Below, piece after piece: positions 1 through 6,310 of a DNA stretch of 16,899 nt. Position 1 is the stretch's first letter, and the number at the start of each line of letters is the position of its first letter. A program made the translations under genes and the position numbers. The stretch comes from Treponema sp. Lineage in GTDB: Bacteria > Spirochaetota > Spirochaetia > Treponematales > UBA12059. The notes under the pieces were generated by a model. The model had not been told where the DNA came from. It worked only from the letters and a program-made list of their open reading frames with translations, and ran no database searches. The DNA lies in NCBI GenBank assembly GCA_012517645.1, contig JAAYUR010000228.1:1-16899 (forward strand). Direction: 5' to 3'.

Positions 1-301
1 CGGATCCGACTCGGCCCCCCATCCCCGGGGGCGAAAGGAGTCCGGACGAGTTCCGCCGGGGGCCTATACCGCTCCCGTAGCCCTCTCCCTTGCGGCCTCG
101 GCGTTCGAACGCCTGGACGCCCTGGGCAGCCTGGAAGACTTCCTTTCCCGACGGGGGGCGGCGTTCTACGGCCTGCCCCCGAACCCGGGCCGCGTACGGC
201 TGATCCGGGAACCCTGGACCGTCCCGGAGGAAATCGACGGAGTCGTTCCCGCCGGAGCCGGATCCACCCTTGATTGGAAAGCCGAACGGGTGTACCCTTA
301 G
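1..301 (+). CDS. pyrC: Dihydroorotase, class II (PyrC), C-terminal fragment
   Basis: This is the 3' end of a dihydroorotase, read from base 2 to the TAG at 299-301; the 5' part lies outside the window. The enzyme interconverts carbamoyl-aspartate and dihydroorotate in pyrimidine synthesis. The fragment starts at the conserved GSDSAPHPRGRKE block. In E. coli PyrC the matching GTDSAPHARHRKE holds the catalytic Asp of the metal-dependent amidohydrolase barrel; here that Asp is codon 8-10. Next come GAYTAPVAL, an FERLDALGSLEDFLS helix and the family signature AFYGLPPN, then a VP...DW tail like the E. coli C-terminus. About 99 residues are visible and nothing looks broken. The match to the E. coli-type class II enzyme, rather than the PyrC/PyrX type of many Gram-positives, is from memory of the family. 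The next gene starts 97 bases downstream, and I see no strong terminator between them. Confidence 0.92.
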   Translation, partial: GSDSAPHPRGRKESGRVPPGAYTAPVALSLAASAFERLDALGSLEDFLSRRGAAFYGLPPNPGRVRLIREPWTVPEEIDGVVPAGAGSTLDWKAERVYP

Positions 302-398
302 GTGCCCCTCGGCGGTTCTTGGACGCCGCCGACGTGCCGGATCGTCGAAGCGAAAAACAGAATTTGGGAATGTTAACCTTTTACTCGCAGAGGGACGC

Positions 399-782
399 AT
401 GGACAGACCCCGAATTCTCGTCGTGGAAGACGAGCCCCTGGCGGCCATGGAGATGCAGGAAACCCTGGAGGACGCGGGCTACGACGTGCCCGAGATCATA
501 GCCTCCGGGGACGCGGTCCTCCCGGCCGTGCTCCGATGGAAGCCCAGCCTCGTGATCATGGACATCCGCCTGGCCAGCTTCACCGACGGGGTGGACGCGG
601 CGGAGCGCATGCGGGTGCTCTCGGACGCCCCGGTCATCTACGTGACCGCCTATCCCGGCCGGAGCTCCCAGGATCGGGCCGCCCGAACCAAGCCCTACGC
701 ATACCTCCTCAAGCCCCTGGCGCCGGGTCTTCTCCGGAGGACCGTGGAACGGGCCCTTTCCGGGGAGGCGGCGGTGCCTTGA
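399..782 (+). CDS. Stand-alone response regulator receiver domain (CheY-like)
   Basis: The protein is 127 residues and consists of one receiver domain with no output domain. Visible signatures are the acidic pair in VVEDE (E10, D11), the phospho-acceptor D55 in VIMDIRL, the switch threonine T83 in IYVTAYP and the lysine K105 in YLLKPL. All canonical residues are therefore present. The MDIRL..DGVDAAERM stretch is typical of small receivers that take phosphate from PAS-type hybrid histidine kinases; its kinase partner is not in the window. The ATG at 399 is preferred over an in-frame TTG at 270 because AGAGGG lies just upstream and the domain begins immediately. The longer version would add about 43 residues that overlap the end of pyrC and look non-coding. 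It could act by protein interaction, as CheY or DivK do. The target is unknown, and a link to the chemoreceptor pair 11 kb away is not shown. Confidence 0.87.
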   Translation: MDRPRILVVEDEPLAAMEMQETLEDAGYDVPEIIASGDAVLPAVLRWKPSLVIMDIRLASFTDGVDAAERMRVLSDAPVIYVTAYPGRSSQDRAARTKPYAYLLKPLAPGLLRRTVERALSGEAAVP

Positions 783-814
783 AGGCTCCCGCCCGTTCCA
801 GGTAAGCTCAGGCC

Positions 815-1159
815 ATGATGATCCGCCTGACAGAAGCGCAGTGTAAAGCCGCCATGGCCCGGGGAGAGTTCGAGGAGGAGGTGATCGGTTCCGCCCCCTC
901 GGTGGCCGTCATCCTGACCCAGTCCTGGTGTCCCCAATGGACGTGGATGCGCTCATACCTGGAAGAGCTTCCGGAATCGCCGGAGCGCAAAATCTTCTAC
1001 CTGGAATACGACCGGGAACCCGTCTACGAGGAATTCCTGGCGTTCAAGGAGGACATCCTGGGCAACCGGGAGATACCCTATGTCCGGTATTACCGGGACG
1101 GACGCCTTTCGGCCCAGACGAACTTCGTTCCCAAGGACGGATTCCTGAAACGCCTCTAG
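815..1159 (+). CDS. Small thioredoxin-fold protein with CPQW in place of CxxC
   Basis: The protein has 114 residues and no signal peptide. Its pattern is thioredoxin-like: a hydrophobic strand (VAVILTQSW) leading into WCPQWTWM at the start of a helix, then a KIFYLEYD strand, a central helix, and the typical cis-proline turn in EIPYVRYYRDGR before the last strand and helix. The usual second redox cysteine is tryptophan (CPQW), and the only other cysteine is C10. If the protein is redox-active it would work as a monothiol, or it may have a non-redox binding role. The start may be the ATG at 815 or the next codon at 818; a CAGG is better spaced for the second. It lies 32 bases after the receiver gene and may be co-transcribed with it. 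Its stop shares the palindrome CTAG with the convergent gene. Fold assignment is moderately sure and function is unknown. Confidence 0.72.
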   Translation: MMIRLTEAQCKAAMARGEFEEEVIGSAPSVAVILTQSWCPQWTWMRSYLEELPESPERKIFYLEYDREPVYEEFLAFKEDILGNREIPYVRYYRDGRLSAQTNFVPKDGFLKRL

Positions 1160-1791
1160 CGCAGCTTGATCCTCATACCCATGCCTGCGTTTAGCATGGC
1201 GTGGTCGAAGAAGGACGGAGCGTCGGGATCCAAGGCGTTGAAGAGGGGAAGGAATCCCCGAACGATGAATTCGAAGGTGAACTTCTCTTGCAGGCGGTAT
1301 GCGAGACGAACCTGGGCGTCGGGATAGAACCACCGAAGGCCCCGGTAGAACCAGGTTCCGATCGATGGGACATCCCCGGAGGACCCGAAGGCGGCCCGAA
1401 GCACCAGGGCTCCACCCCCTCCCACGAGGAGATCGAAACGGTCCGAAAGGTTCACCCTCCACAGCACGGGGGCATCCAGGATGGCTCCCAGGACGAAGGC
1501 GGCGTCCGCGGTCTCCAGCTCCGTCGGATGGGCTCGAAGATCGGCTCCCCACTCGTAGCGGGTAAAGTAGAAATCCAGGCCGGGATCGAAGGAAAACCGG
1601 GGGTTCCTTCGGAATTGAAAACTGAACGAGGCTCCCAGGGTGTTCACCAGGGCGTTCGGCGCCCCGACCCCTCCGGTAATCACGTTGTTGATCAGGATCA
1701 CCCCGATCCTGGGATTGAGGTACTCTAGCTCCAAAGCGAATCCGCAGACCGAGGCTAGGAGCATGGCCGCCGCCAGGAACGTCCGTTTCAT
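1156..1791 (-). CDS. Predicted exported outer-membrane beta-barrel-like protein
   Basis: The protein has 211 residues. A clear signal peptide (MKRTFLAAAMLLASVCGFA, cleavage before LELEY) is followed by alternating hydrophobic/polar stretches rich in aromatic and glycine residues, such as GASFSFQFRRNPRFSF, GLDFYFTRYEWGADL and VRLAYRLQEKFTFEFIVRG. It ends in a short amphipathic strand, GMGMRIKLR. This is the look of a small 8-10-stranded outer-membrane barrel or a periplasmic beta protein of the kind common in treponemes. I do not recognise a named family. The ATG at 1791 is chosen because GGAGG sits 8 bases upstream; an upstream GTG at 1803 would only add four residues. It is the last gene of the proS-lipoprotein group, 27 bases after the lipoprotein stop. 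It ends tail-to-tail with the thioredoxin-like gene with a 4-base overlap, so there is no room for a terminator. Confidence 0.72.
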   Translation of the reverse strand: MKRTFLAAAMLLASVCGFALELEYLNPRIGVILINNVITGGVGAPNALVNTLGASFSFQFRRNPRFSFDPGLDFYFTRYEWGADLRAHPTELETADAAFVLGAILDAPVLWRVNLSDRFDLLVGGGGALVLRAAFGSSGDVPSIGTWFYRGLRWFYPDAQVRLAYRLQEKFTFEFIVRGFLPLFNALDPDAPSFFDHAMLNAGMGMRIKLR

Positions 1792-1818
1792 GGGGCCCTC
1801 CACCAGGAACTATACCAC

Positions 1819-2946
1819 TCAGGGGGCCGGAAGCAAGACCACCCCGGACTCCTCGATATCGGGGAAGACGCCGACCTCCCAGACCGCCAGGATCGCCCCC
1901 TCCAGGGGCACGATGTCCCGGTACACCGCTCCGGGCATCGGGACCGGCAGGCGAAAGGCGGCTTCCGTCCCGTCCCTAGCCGTCGCCGCCACGGCGTTCC
2001 AGGACACCAGGGCCGCCCCCGCGGGGGCGGCCGCCCCGCGAAGCTCCACCGTGTCCTCCGGGGGACCTTCCCCGAAGACGTAGGCCTCCCGGCTTCCGTC
2101 CGCCAGGGCGGCCGAGACGATCACGGGGACCCCTTCCGGAGCCAGGAGCCGGGCGGCTCTCCGGAGCGCGTCCGGAGCCAAGGACAGGAGACGGGGGGAG
2201 AGAGCCTGCTCGAACTCCCCCCGGGTCAGGGGCCGGAACGATCCGGATGCGGGACTATACATCCGGAAGGAGCTTTCGAAGCCCTCGCCCGCGGGCTTTC
2301 TAAACTGGAGAGCCCAGGAACCGTCGGACCGCGGGAAGAGGGCGAAGAGCCCCCCGTTTTCCGAGCCCAGCCCCAGGTCGAAGGGCTTCGGCCGGGACTC
2401 CGGGTCTCGAGGATCCCACGCCAAAAGGACCGAGGGAGGATCCCGGGGCGGCCGCGTTTCGAACAGGGGGTCCCGATAGAGAAGACAGTACAGGGTCCCG
2501 TCCCGGACAAAGAGCCCGCCCACGCTCCGACCGTCGAAGGGGTCCCCGGAATCCAGGGCCTCGATCCGGAAGCGTCGGCGTTCGGGATCGATCCGAACCA
2601 GGACCAGCCCTACACGGTTCAGGGCCAGGGCGGCGGTTCTGCCGTCTACGGCCGCGGCGGCCGCGACCGCCGGAGCGATCCCCGAGGGCAGGCCCGGGGA
2701 ACCCGGCGCCGCGTCGGGGGGCAGGGAGGACAATCGCCCCTCGAAGAGCCGGAGGACGGCCCCCGGGGCATAGGATTCCGGAAAATCTTCCGGAGGCTCG
2801 GAAGCGGGTCCCCGGGAACAAGCGACCGCGGCGATGCCCACGGCCAGCCAGGTCGCCAGCCACGCGGCCGGACGAAGTGCGGTCCGGCGGAGCCGTCCGC
2901 GGGCTCGGCGCGGGGCGCCCGCGGCGGCGGGGCCGCCGCGGCCCAT
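1819..2946 (-). CDS. Predicted lipoprotein of unknown function
   Basis: The protein is 375 residues. A long arginine-rich N-region is followed by a hydrophobic stretch and a lipobox ending AAVAC, so the lipidated cysteine would be about residue 43. After it comes a low-complexity Pro/Ala/Ser linker, then a beta-rich region with repeated short strand-turn patterns (GLVLVRIDPERRRFRIEALD, GGLFVRDGTLYCLLY, PSVLLAWDPRDPESRP, GLFALFPRSDGSWALQF). This is compatible with a beta-propeller-like fold, though I cannot prove one. The ATG overlaps the proS stop as TGATG, so translation is probably coupled. A TTG one codon upstream is an alternative start. It probably sits on the inner or outer membrane facing the periplasm. 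No enzyme motif is visible. It is strongly GC-rich like its neighbours, with no sign of transfer. The N-region is unusually long for a signal peptide, so a later start cannot be ruled out, although no good one is seen. Confidence 0.75.
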   Translation of the reverse strand: MGRGGPAAAGAPRRARGRLRRTALRPAAWLATWLAVGIAAVACSRGPASEPPEDFPESYAPGAVLRLFEGRLSSLPPDAAPGSPGLPSGIAPAVAAAAAVDGRTAALALNRVGLVLVRIDPERRRFRIEALDSGDPFDGRSVGGLFVRDGTLYCLLYRDPLFETRPPRDPPSVLLAWDPRDPESRPKPFDLGLGSENGGLFALFPRSDGSWALQFRKPAGEGFESSFRMYSPASGSFRPLTRGEFEQALSPRLLSLAPDALRRAARLLAPEGVPVIVSAALADGSREAYVFGEGPPEDTVELRGAAAPAGAALVSWNAVAATARDGTEAAFRLPVPMPGAVYRDIVPLEGAILAVWEVGVFPDIEESGVVLLPAP

Positions 2947-4412
2947 CAATAGTTCCTCGCGAAGATGGCCCTGAACTTAGCGGGGGCCCCGCAGAGGGCG
3001 CACTTGCCGTCAACGTTCTCCTGGTCGTCCATGGGCATGCAGCGCAGGGTCACCTTGGTCTCGGCCTTCAGCCTGGCCTCGCACTCCGCGCTCCCGCACC
3101 AGAGGGCCCGGGCGAAGCCTCCCCGGGCCGAAGCGGTTCCCTCGTTCTCCTCTCCGGCCTTTCCGTAGAAGGCCTTCATCTCCTCGTAGTCGGAGATATC
3201 CCGGGTGTTCGCGAGGCGGAAGGACTTTGCCCGGTCGTAGAGGTTCTTTTGTATCCCATCCAACAGCTCCCGGACCTTGGGCGCCGCCTCGGACGCGGCG
3301 ATGACGGTCTTCTCCCCCGTGTCCCGGCGTACCAGGACCGCCTTGCCGGCCTCCATGTCCCGGGGCCCCGCCTCGATCCGCACGGGCACTCCCCGCATCT
3401 CCCACTCCGCGAACTTCCAGCCCGGGGAGCTCGTGTCGTCCGTGTCCGTCACGACCCGGATTCCCGCTTCCTTCAAGGAGGCTTCCATCTTCGCCGCGTA
3501 CCCGAGAACCGCGGTCTTGCTGTCGGTCTTGTAGATCGGGACGATGACCGCCTGCTCGGGGGCCAGGGTGGGGGGCAGGACCAGTCCCTTGTCGTCCGAA
3601 TGGGTCATGATGACCGCCCCGATCAGGCGGGTGGAGACACCCCAGCTGGTCGCCCAGGCGTAGTCCAGCTTCCCGTCCCGGGTCTGGAACTGGACGTCGA
3701 AGGCCTTTCCGAAATTCTGGCCCAGGAAGTGGCTGGTCCCCGCCTGGAGGGCCTTTCGATCCTGCATCATGGCCTCGATGCAGTAGGTGCTGACCGCCCC
3801 TGCGAATTTCTCCGCGTCGCTCTTCTTCCCGGCGATGACCGGCAGGCAGAGATGGCGCTCCGCGACCTCCCGGTACACCTCGAGCATCCGCATGGTCTCC
3901 TCGACGGCCTCCTGCTCGGTCTCGTGGGCCGTGTGTCCCTCCTGCCAGAGGAACTCCGCGGTGCGCAGGAAGAGGCGGGTGCGCTTCTCCCAGCGGAGAA
4001 CCGAGCACCACTGGTTGTACAGGAGGGGCAGGTCCCGCCAGGACTGGATCCAGTCCTTGTACTTGGACCAGATGATGGTCTCGCTGGTCGGCCGGATGAC
4101 CAGGGGTTCCTCGAGCTCCTCCCCGCCCCCGTGGGTGACCACGGCCAGCTCGGGGGCGAAGCCTTCCACGTGCTCCGCCTCCTTCTTGAGGAAGCTCATG
4201 GGGATGAGGAGGGGGAAGTAGGCGTTCTGGTGTCCCGTCTCCTTGAAGCGGCGGTCGTACTCGGCCTGGATCCGCTCCCAGATCGCGTAGCCCCGGGGCC
4301 GGACGACCATGCAGCCCTTCACCGGCGAGTAGTCGGCGAGTTTCGCGTTGAGGACGATGTCGATGTACCACTGGGAATAGTCGACCGCGCGGCTGGTGAT
4401 CTTCTCGGCCAT
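2946..4412 (-). CDS. proS: Prolyl-tRNA synthetase, archaeal/eukaryotic-type with C-terminal zinc domain
   Basis: ProS charges tRNA-Pro with proline in the cytoplasm. The 488-residue length is that of the short archaeal/eukaryotic-type enzyme; the roughly 570-residue bacterial type carries an editing insertion. Visible blocks are the motif 1 region around HQNAYFPLLIPMSFL (61-75), the TxE proline loop in RPTSE (108-111), motif 2 from RWEKRTRLFLRTAEF to LWQEGHTAH (140-163), and motif 3 GVSTRLIGAVIMTHSDDKG (258-276). The anticodon-binding domain follows at about 285-390. The C-terminal domain carries cysteines C439, C444, C458, C471 and C474 (WCGSAEC, KCALC), which fit the known zinc site, and ends in the usual C-terminal tyrosine. 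The ATG at 4412 has AAGGAAG six bases upstream and gives the normal MAEKITSRAVDYSQWY start; an ORF extension to 4460 is not needed. It is first in a three-gene minus-strand unit. This type is known in Borrelia, Thermus and others. Confidence 0.97.
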   Translation of the reverse strand: MAEKITSRAVDYSQWYIDIVLNAKLADYSPVKGCMVVRPRGYAIWERIQAEYDRRFKETGHQNAYFPLLIPMSFLKKEAEHVEGFAPELAVVTHGGGEELEEPLVIRPTSETIIWSKYKDWIQSWRDLPLLYNQWCSVLRWEKRTRLFLRTAEFLWQEGHTAHETEQEAVEETMRMLEVYREVAERHLCLPVIAGKKSDAEKFAGAVSTYCIEAMMQDRKALQAGTSHFLGQNFGKAFDVQFQTRDGKLDYAWATSWGVSTRLIGAVIMTHSDDKGLVLPPTLAPEQAVIVPIYKTDSKTAVLGYAAKMEASLKEAGIRVVTDTDDTSSPGWKFAEWEMRGVPVRIEAGPRDMEAGKAVLVRRDTGEKTVIAASEAAPKVRELLDGIQKNLYDRAKSFRLANTRDISDYEEMKAFYGKAGEENEGTASARGGFARALWCGSAECEARLKAETKVTLRCMPMDDQENVDGKCALCGAPAKFRAIFARNY

Positions 4413-4443
4413 GATGCTTCCTTGTACGGAGAATGGATGAGGG

Positions 4444-4473
4444 ATGATACCGAAAATCAAGGGAGGGATTCAA
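4444..4473 (-). promoter_or_regulatory. Candidate sigma-70-type promoter of proS
   Basis: On the minus strand TTGAAT (bases 4468-4473 of the plus strand) is followed after 18 bases by TATCAT (4444-4449). Transcription would begin about 25 bases before the proS start codon, leaving room for the AAGGAAG ribosome site. The match is good but was judged by eye only. Confidence 0.5.
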
Positions 4474-4490
4474 CCTGTATTGGAATCAGC

Positions 4491-4514
4491 GAGAGGCCGC
4501 ATCCGCGGCCTCTC
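4491..4514. repeat. Perfect hairpin 1 (10-bp stem, 4-base loop)
   Basis: GAGAGGCCGC and its exact reverse complement are separated by ATCC. It lies between the DUF2259 gene and proS, just upstream of the proS promoter. No T-run follows on either strand, so it is not a standard intrinsic terminator, although it could still stop or stabilise the upstream transcript. Confidence 0.85.
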
Positions 4515-4517
4515 GGC

Positions 4518-4540
4518 GACGAAGCCCGCAGGGCTTCGTC
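4518..4540. repeat. Perfect hairpin 2 (10-bp stem, 3-base loop)
   Basis: GACGAAGCCC and its exact reverse complement flank GCA. It begins only three bases after hairpin 1, making a tandem pair. It too has no T-tract. Two adjacent perfect GC-rich hairpins suggest an extragenic palindromic element or a paired transcription-stop/RNA-stabilising structure. Confidence 0.85.
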
Positions 4541-4596
4541 GAACACCAGGAAACACAGCCGAGGTTCGCTTCGACCATGTTCTTGCCCGGTCTTTT

Positions 4597-4621
4597 CTCC
4601 GTGCCCTCCGTGAACTCCGTG
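4597..4621. repeat. Three CTCCGTG copies at 9-base period
   Basis: CTCCGTG occurs at 4597-4603, 4606-4612 and 4615-4621, separated by CC and AA. On the minus strand it reads as three CACGGAG units preceded by AC. It begins 17 bases past the DUF2259 stop codon. Similar CACGGAG/CACAGAG triplet strings occur between genes in many unrelated bacterial genomes; this is from memory and unverified. It may be one end of a dispersed element that also includes the two hairpins. Confidence 0.8.
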
Positions 4622-4638
4622 GTAAGTTCCGGAAAAAG

Positions 4639-5331
4639 TTATGGGATCCGGACGGTCTCCACCATGTAGCGGACGGAGTCCCCGTCCTTCTCGGCCAAGC
4701 GCTTCTCCACGATGAACACCACGGTCCTTTCATCCGGAGTGACGAGGATACGCCGGATGGCGTAGCCCCGCACCCCCTTGCGCTTGATGGCCGGGTTGCC
4801 CGCCTCGAAGCGCTTGACGGTCCCGGACTTCGAGGTGATGGAAGCGGATATTCCGAACGACGAGGTAAGTTCCCCGTTCACCTCGGTGGTTACGGGGCGG
4901 AGCAGGACCTCCCACTGGGCTTCCGTCCTGTAATCCTTGAAGGAGAGGGCGTCCGAGGGAGTCTGGCCGTTCACAAGGAGATACACGATCCGGCCTTGCC
5001 GAAGGGGGTCGATCCTGTATTCCTTGATCTTGGCGGCGCCCTGATCCGCCAGGAGGGCGTAGAAAGCGGCAGCAGGATCCTGGCCCGGCTCCGGGCGAAC
5101 CGCGTAGGTCATCCGGGCGGTCCCCTTCCGAACGAAATCGTTGGCCTTGGTGTCGACGATGAAGGTTTCCGCGTAGGGAGTGCCGGTCCGGGTGTCCACG
5201 CCGTACTGTCCGAACATGTAGTATGCGGAATCGGGGGAGAATCCGAGGTTTACGAAGGACGCCACGTCGCCCGCCCAGAGGGGTGCGGCGAGCAGGACCA
5301 GGATAAGACAGAGGGCTTGCATCCGTTTCAT
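4639..5331 (-). CDS. Secreted DUF2259-like protein
   Basis: The protein has 230 residues with a clean signal peptide (MKRMQALCLILVLLAAPLWA, cleavage before GDVASFV). The first mature block, SFVNLGFSPDSAYYMFGQYG, matches my memory of the DUF2259 'predicted secreted protein' family found in spirochaetes and some other bacteria. The middle and end are strand-rich (AETFIVDTKANDFV, GRIVYLLVNGQ, AQWEVLLRPV, RRILVTPDERTVVFIVEKR), consistent with a periplasmic beta-propeller- or sandwich-like protein. The biochemical role is not known to me. The ATG at 5331 is chosen because TAGGAG lies about 10 bases upstream and the signal peptide starts there; upstream in-frame sequence to 5421 would add a non-coding-looking 30 residues. 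It is divergent from the membrane-protein gene at 5420, with 88 bases between them. Confidence 0.8.
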   Translation of the reverse strand: MKRMQALCLILVLLAAPLWAGDVASFVNLGFSPDSAYYMFGQYGVDTRTGTPYAETFIVDTKANDFVRKGTARMTYAVRPEPGQDPAAAFYALLADQGAAKIKEYRIDPLRQGRIVYLLVNGQTPSDALSFKDYRTEAQWEVLLRPVTTEVNGELTSSFGISASITSKSGTVKRFEAGNPAIKRKGVRGYAIRRILVTPDERTVVFIVEKRLAEKDGDSVRYMVETVRIP

Positions 5332-5350
5332 TCGGTTTACTCCTAGCGTA

Positions 5351-5379
5351 TGTATCGGCACGTGCCGCGACAGGTTCAA
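5351..5379 (-). promoter_or_regulatory. Candidate promoter of the DUF2259 gene
   Basis: On the minus strand TTGAAC (plus 5374-5379) and GATACA (plus 5351-5356) are 17 bases apart. The start codon is at 5331, leaving a leader of roughly 12-15 bases with the ribosome site TAGGAG. The -10 match is moderate. Confidence 0.45.
5356..5367. promoter_or_regulatory. Perfect 12-bp palindrome, possible operator
   Basis: CGGCACGTGCCG is self-complementary over all 12 bases. It lies between the proposed -35 and -10 boxes of the DUF2259 gene, in the shared upstream region of a divergent pair. That position suits a dimeric repressor that could act on both genes. No regulator gene is in the window. Confidence 0.5.
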
Positions 5380-5419
5380 CCGCTTTTTTTCCTGTGCCCC
5401 TTCGTAGTAAGCTTGGAGC

Positions 5420-6247
5420 ATGACGATTTCTTCCCGGACGCGAACCTACCGCGCCTGCTGGATCCTGGCCCTGGCGTTCGCGGCCGTCTCGGCAGCCTCC
5501 TTCCTTCGGATCGGATCCGAGGCGCTTAAGGCCCCGACCCGCCTACCGGGTTTCCCGACTCCCCGATCCCAGCCCGCCATCGCCTCCCGGTACCCCGGCG
5601 TCCTGCCCGTCGCGGCGGGCGTCCTATGCTCCGTCTACGGGATCACCGTCCTATCCCTCCTATCCTTTCGATACTCCCGAACGGTTTCCATGGAGCTGTA
5701 CTTCTTCGCCTTTTGGGCCCTGGCCCTGTCCGCCGAGATCCTCCGGATCGAGTCCCTGCGGGGAGCCCTCCTGGACGCGTCGTTCCCCGAACGAAGCCTT
5801 GTGACCCGGCTCCTCCTCACCATGCGGTTCCTGGGCACCTTCTCCCTGTTCGCGGGTTCCCTGTACTCGGTCGGGTTTTCGGAGGACAGGCAGTCCGTCC
5901 CGATCGGGGCCGTGCTCCTGGCTTCCCTGGCCCTGGGAACGGGGCTTCCGGTGAACACCGGGACCTTCGGATCCGATCTGCTCCAACGGGTCGGATACGC
6001 CCAGCTGTACGGATTCTTGTCCGGCGCCTGCCTCTTGGGAGCGTCCGCCAACTACGCCCTGGCCGCGCGCATGACCGGCGAAGGGGGATACAAGCTGGCG
6101 GCTCTGGGCAGCGCCCTTATCTTCGTCGGCGGACTGGCCCTCCGCGCCTCCCGTTCCCCCGCGTCGGTGATCCTGGGAGCCCTCGGGCTGACCGCCGGGA
6201 CGGCCCTGTTCCTGCGGAAGATCAACGCGTACTATCTGTGGCTTTAG
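5420..6247 (+). CDS. Polytopic membrane protein of unknown function
   Basis: The protein has 275 residues and about eight hydrophobic segments (near residues 12-30, 60-82, 92-108, 128-148, 162-180, 190-212, 222-242 and 247-265). The first is followed by a Pro/Arg-rich periplasmic-looking stretch (GFPTPRSQPAIASRYPG). Charged residues lie mainly in short loops such as RIESLRGALLDASFPERS. I do not recognise the family; transporter, sensor-module and lipid-enzyme roles are all open, and no catalytic motif is seen. In some ways it resembles the 7-8-TM input modules of signalling proteins, but no output domain follows. The ATG at 5420 is the only reasonable start because a stop lies just upstream in frame. 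Its GGAG is only one base from the ATG, so initiation may be weak. It is divergent from the DUF2259 gene and convergent with the gene at 6311. Confidence 0.78.
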   Translation: MTISSRTRTYRACWILALAFAAVSAASFLRIGSEALKAPTRLPGFPTPRSQPAIASRYPGVLPVAAGVLCSVYGITVLSLLSFRYSRTVSMELYFFAFWALALSAEILRIESLRGALLDASFPERSLVTRLLLTMRFLGTFSLFAGSLYSVGFSEDRQSVPIGAVLLASLALGTGLPVNTGTFGSDLLQRVGYAQLYGFLSGACLLGASANYALAARMTGEGGYKLAALGSALIFVGGLALRASRSPASVILGALGLTAGTALFLRKINAYYLWL

Positions 6248-6253
6248 CGGGAC

Positions 6254-6293
6254 CCTCGAATCTCCGAGGCGTTACAGGCCCCCGGAACGGGGC
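6254..6293. terminator. Possible bidirectional hairpin terminators between convergent genes
   Basis: Two short hairpins fill the 63-base gap between convergent genes: CCTCG/CGAGG (6254-6258 with 6265-6269) and GCCCC/GGGGC (6278-6282 with 6289-6293), each with a 6-base loop. Neither has a T-tract. The position suits termination, but the stems are only 5 bp. Confidence 0.3.
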
Positions 6294-6310
6294 GGCTTGA
6301 CAGCCTAGGA

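Noticed and set aside
304..340. GGCGG/CCGCC inverted repeat after pyrC as terminator
   Set aside because: The stem is only five bases with a ten-base loop and no T-tract.
302..398. Extension of the receiver protein to the TTG at 270
   Set aside because: It would overlap the pyrC end and add Arg/Ser-rich sequence unlike a receiver. The ATG at 399 has a good ribosome site and begins exactly at the domain.
2877..4613. Long plus-strand open frame (578 codons) antisense to proS
   Set aside because: proS is certain by motif. The antisense product is rich in G, P, R, L and D with no fold or motif and starts inside the lipoprotein gene; it is a high-GC shadow.
4440..4640. CRISPR array in the proS upstream region
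   Set aside because: The repeated unit is only 7 bases with 2-base gaps, and the hairpins differ from each other; there are no spacers or cas genes.
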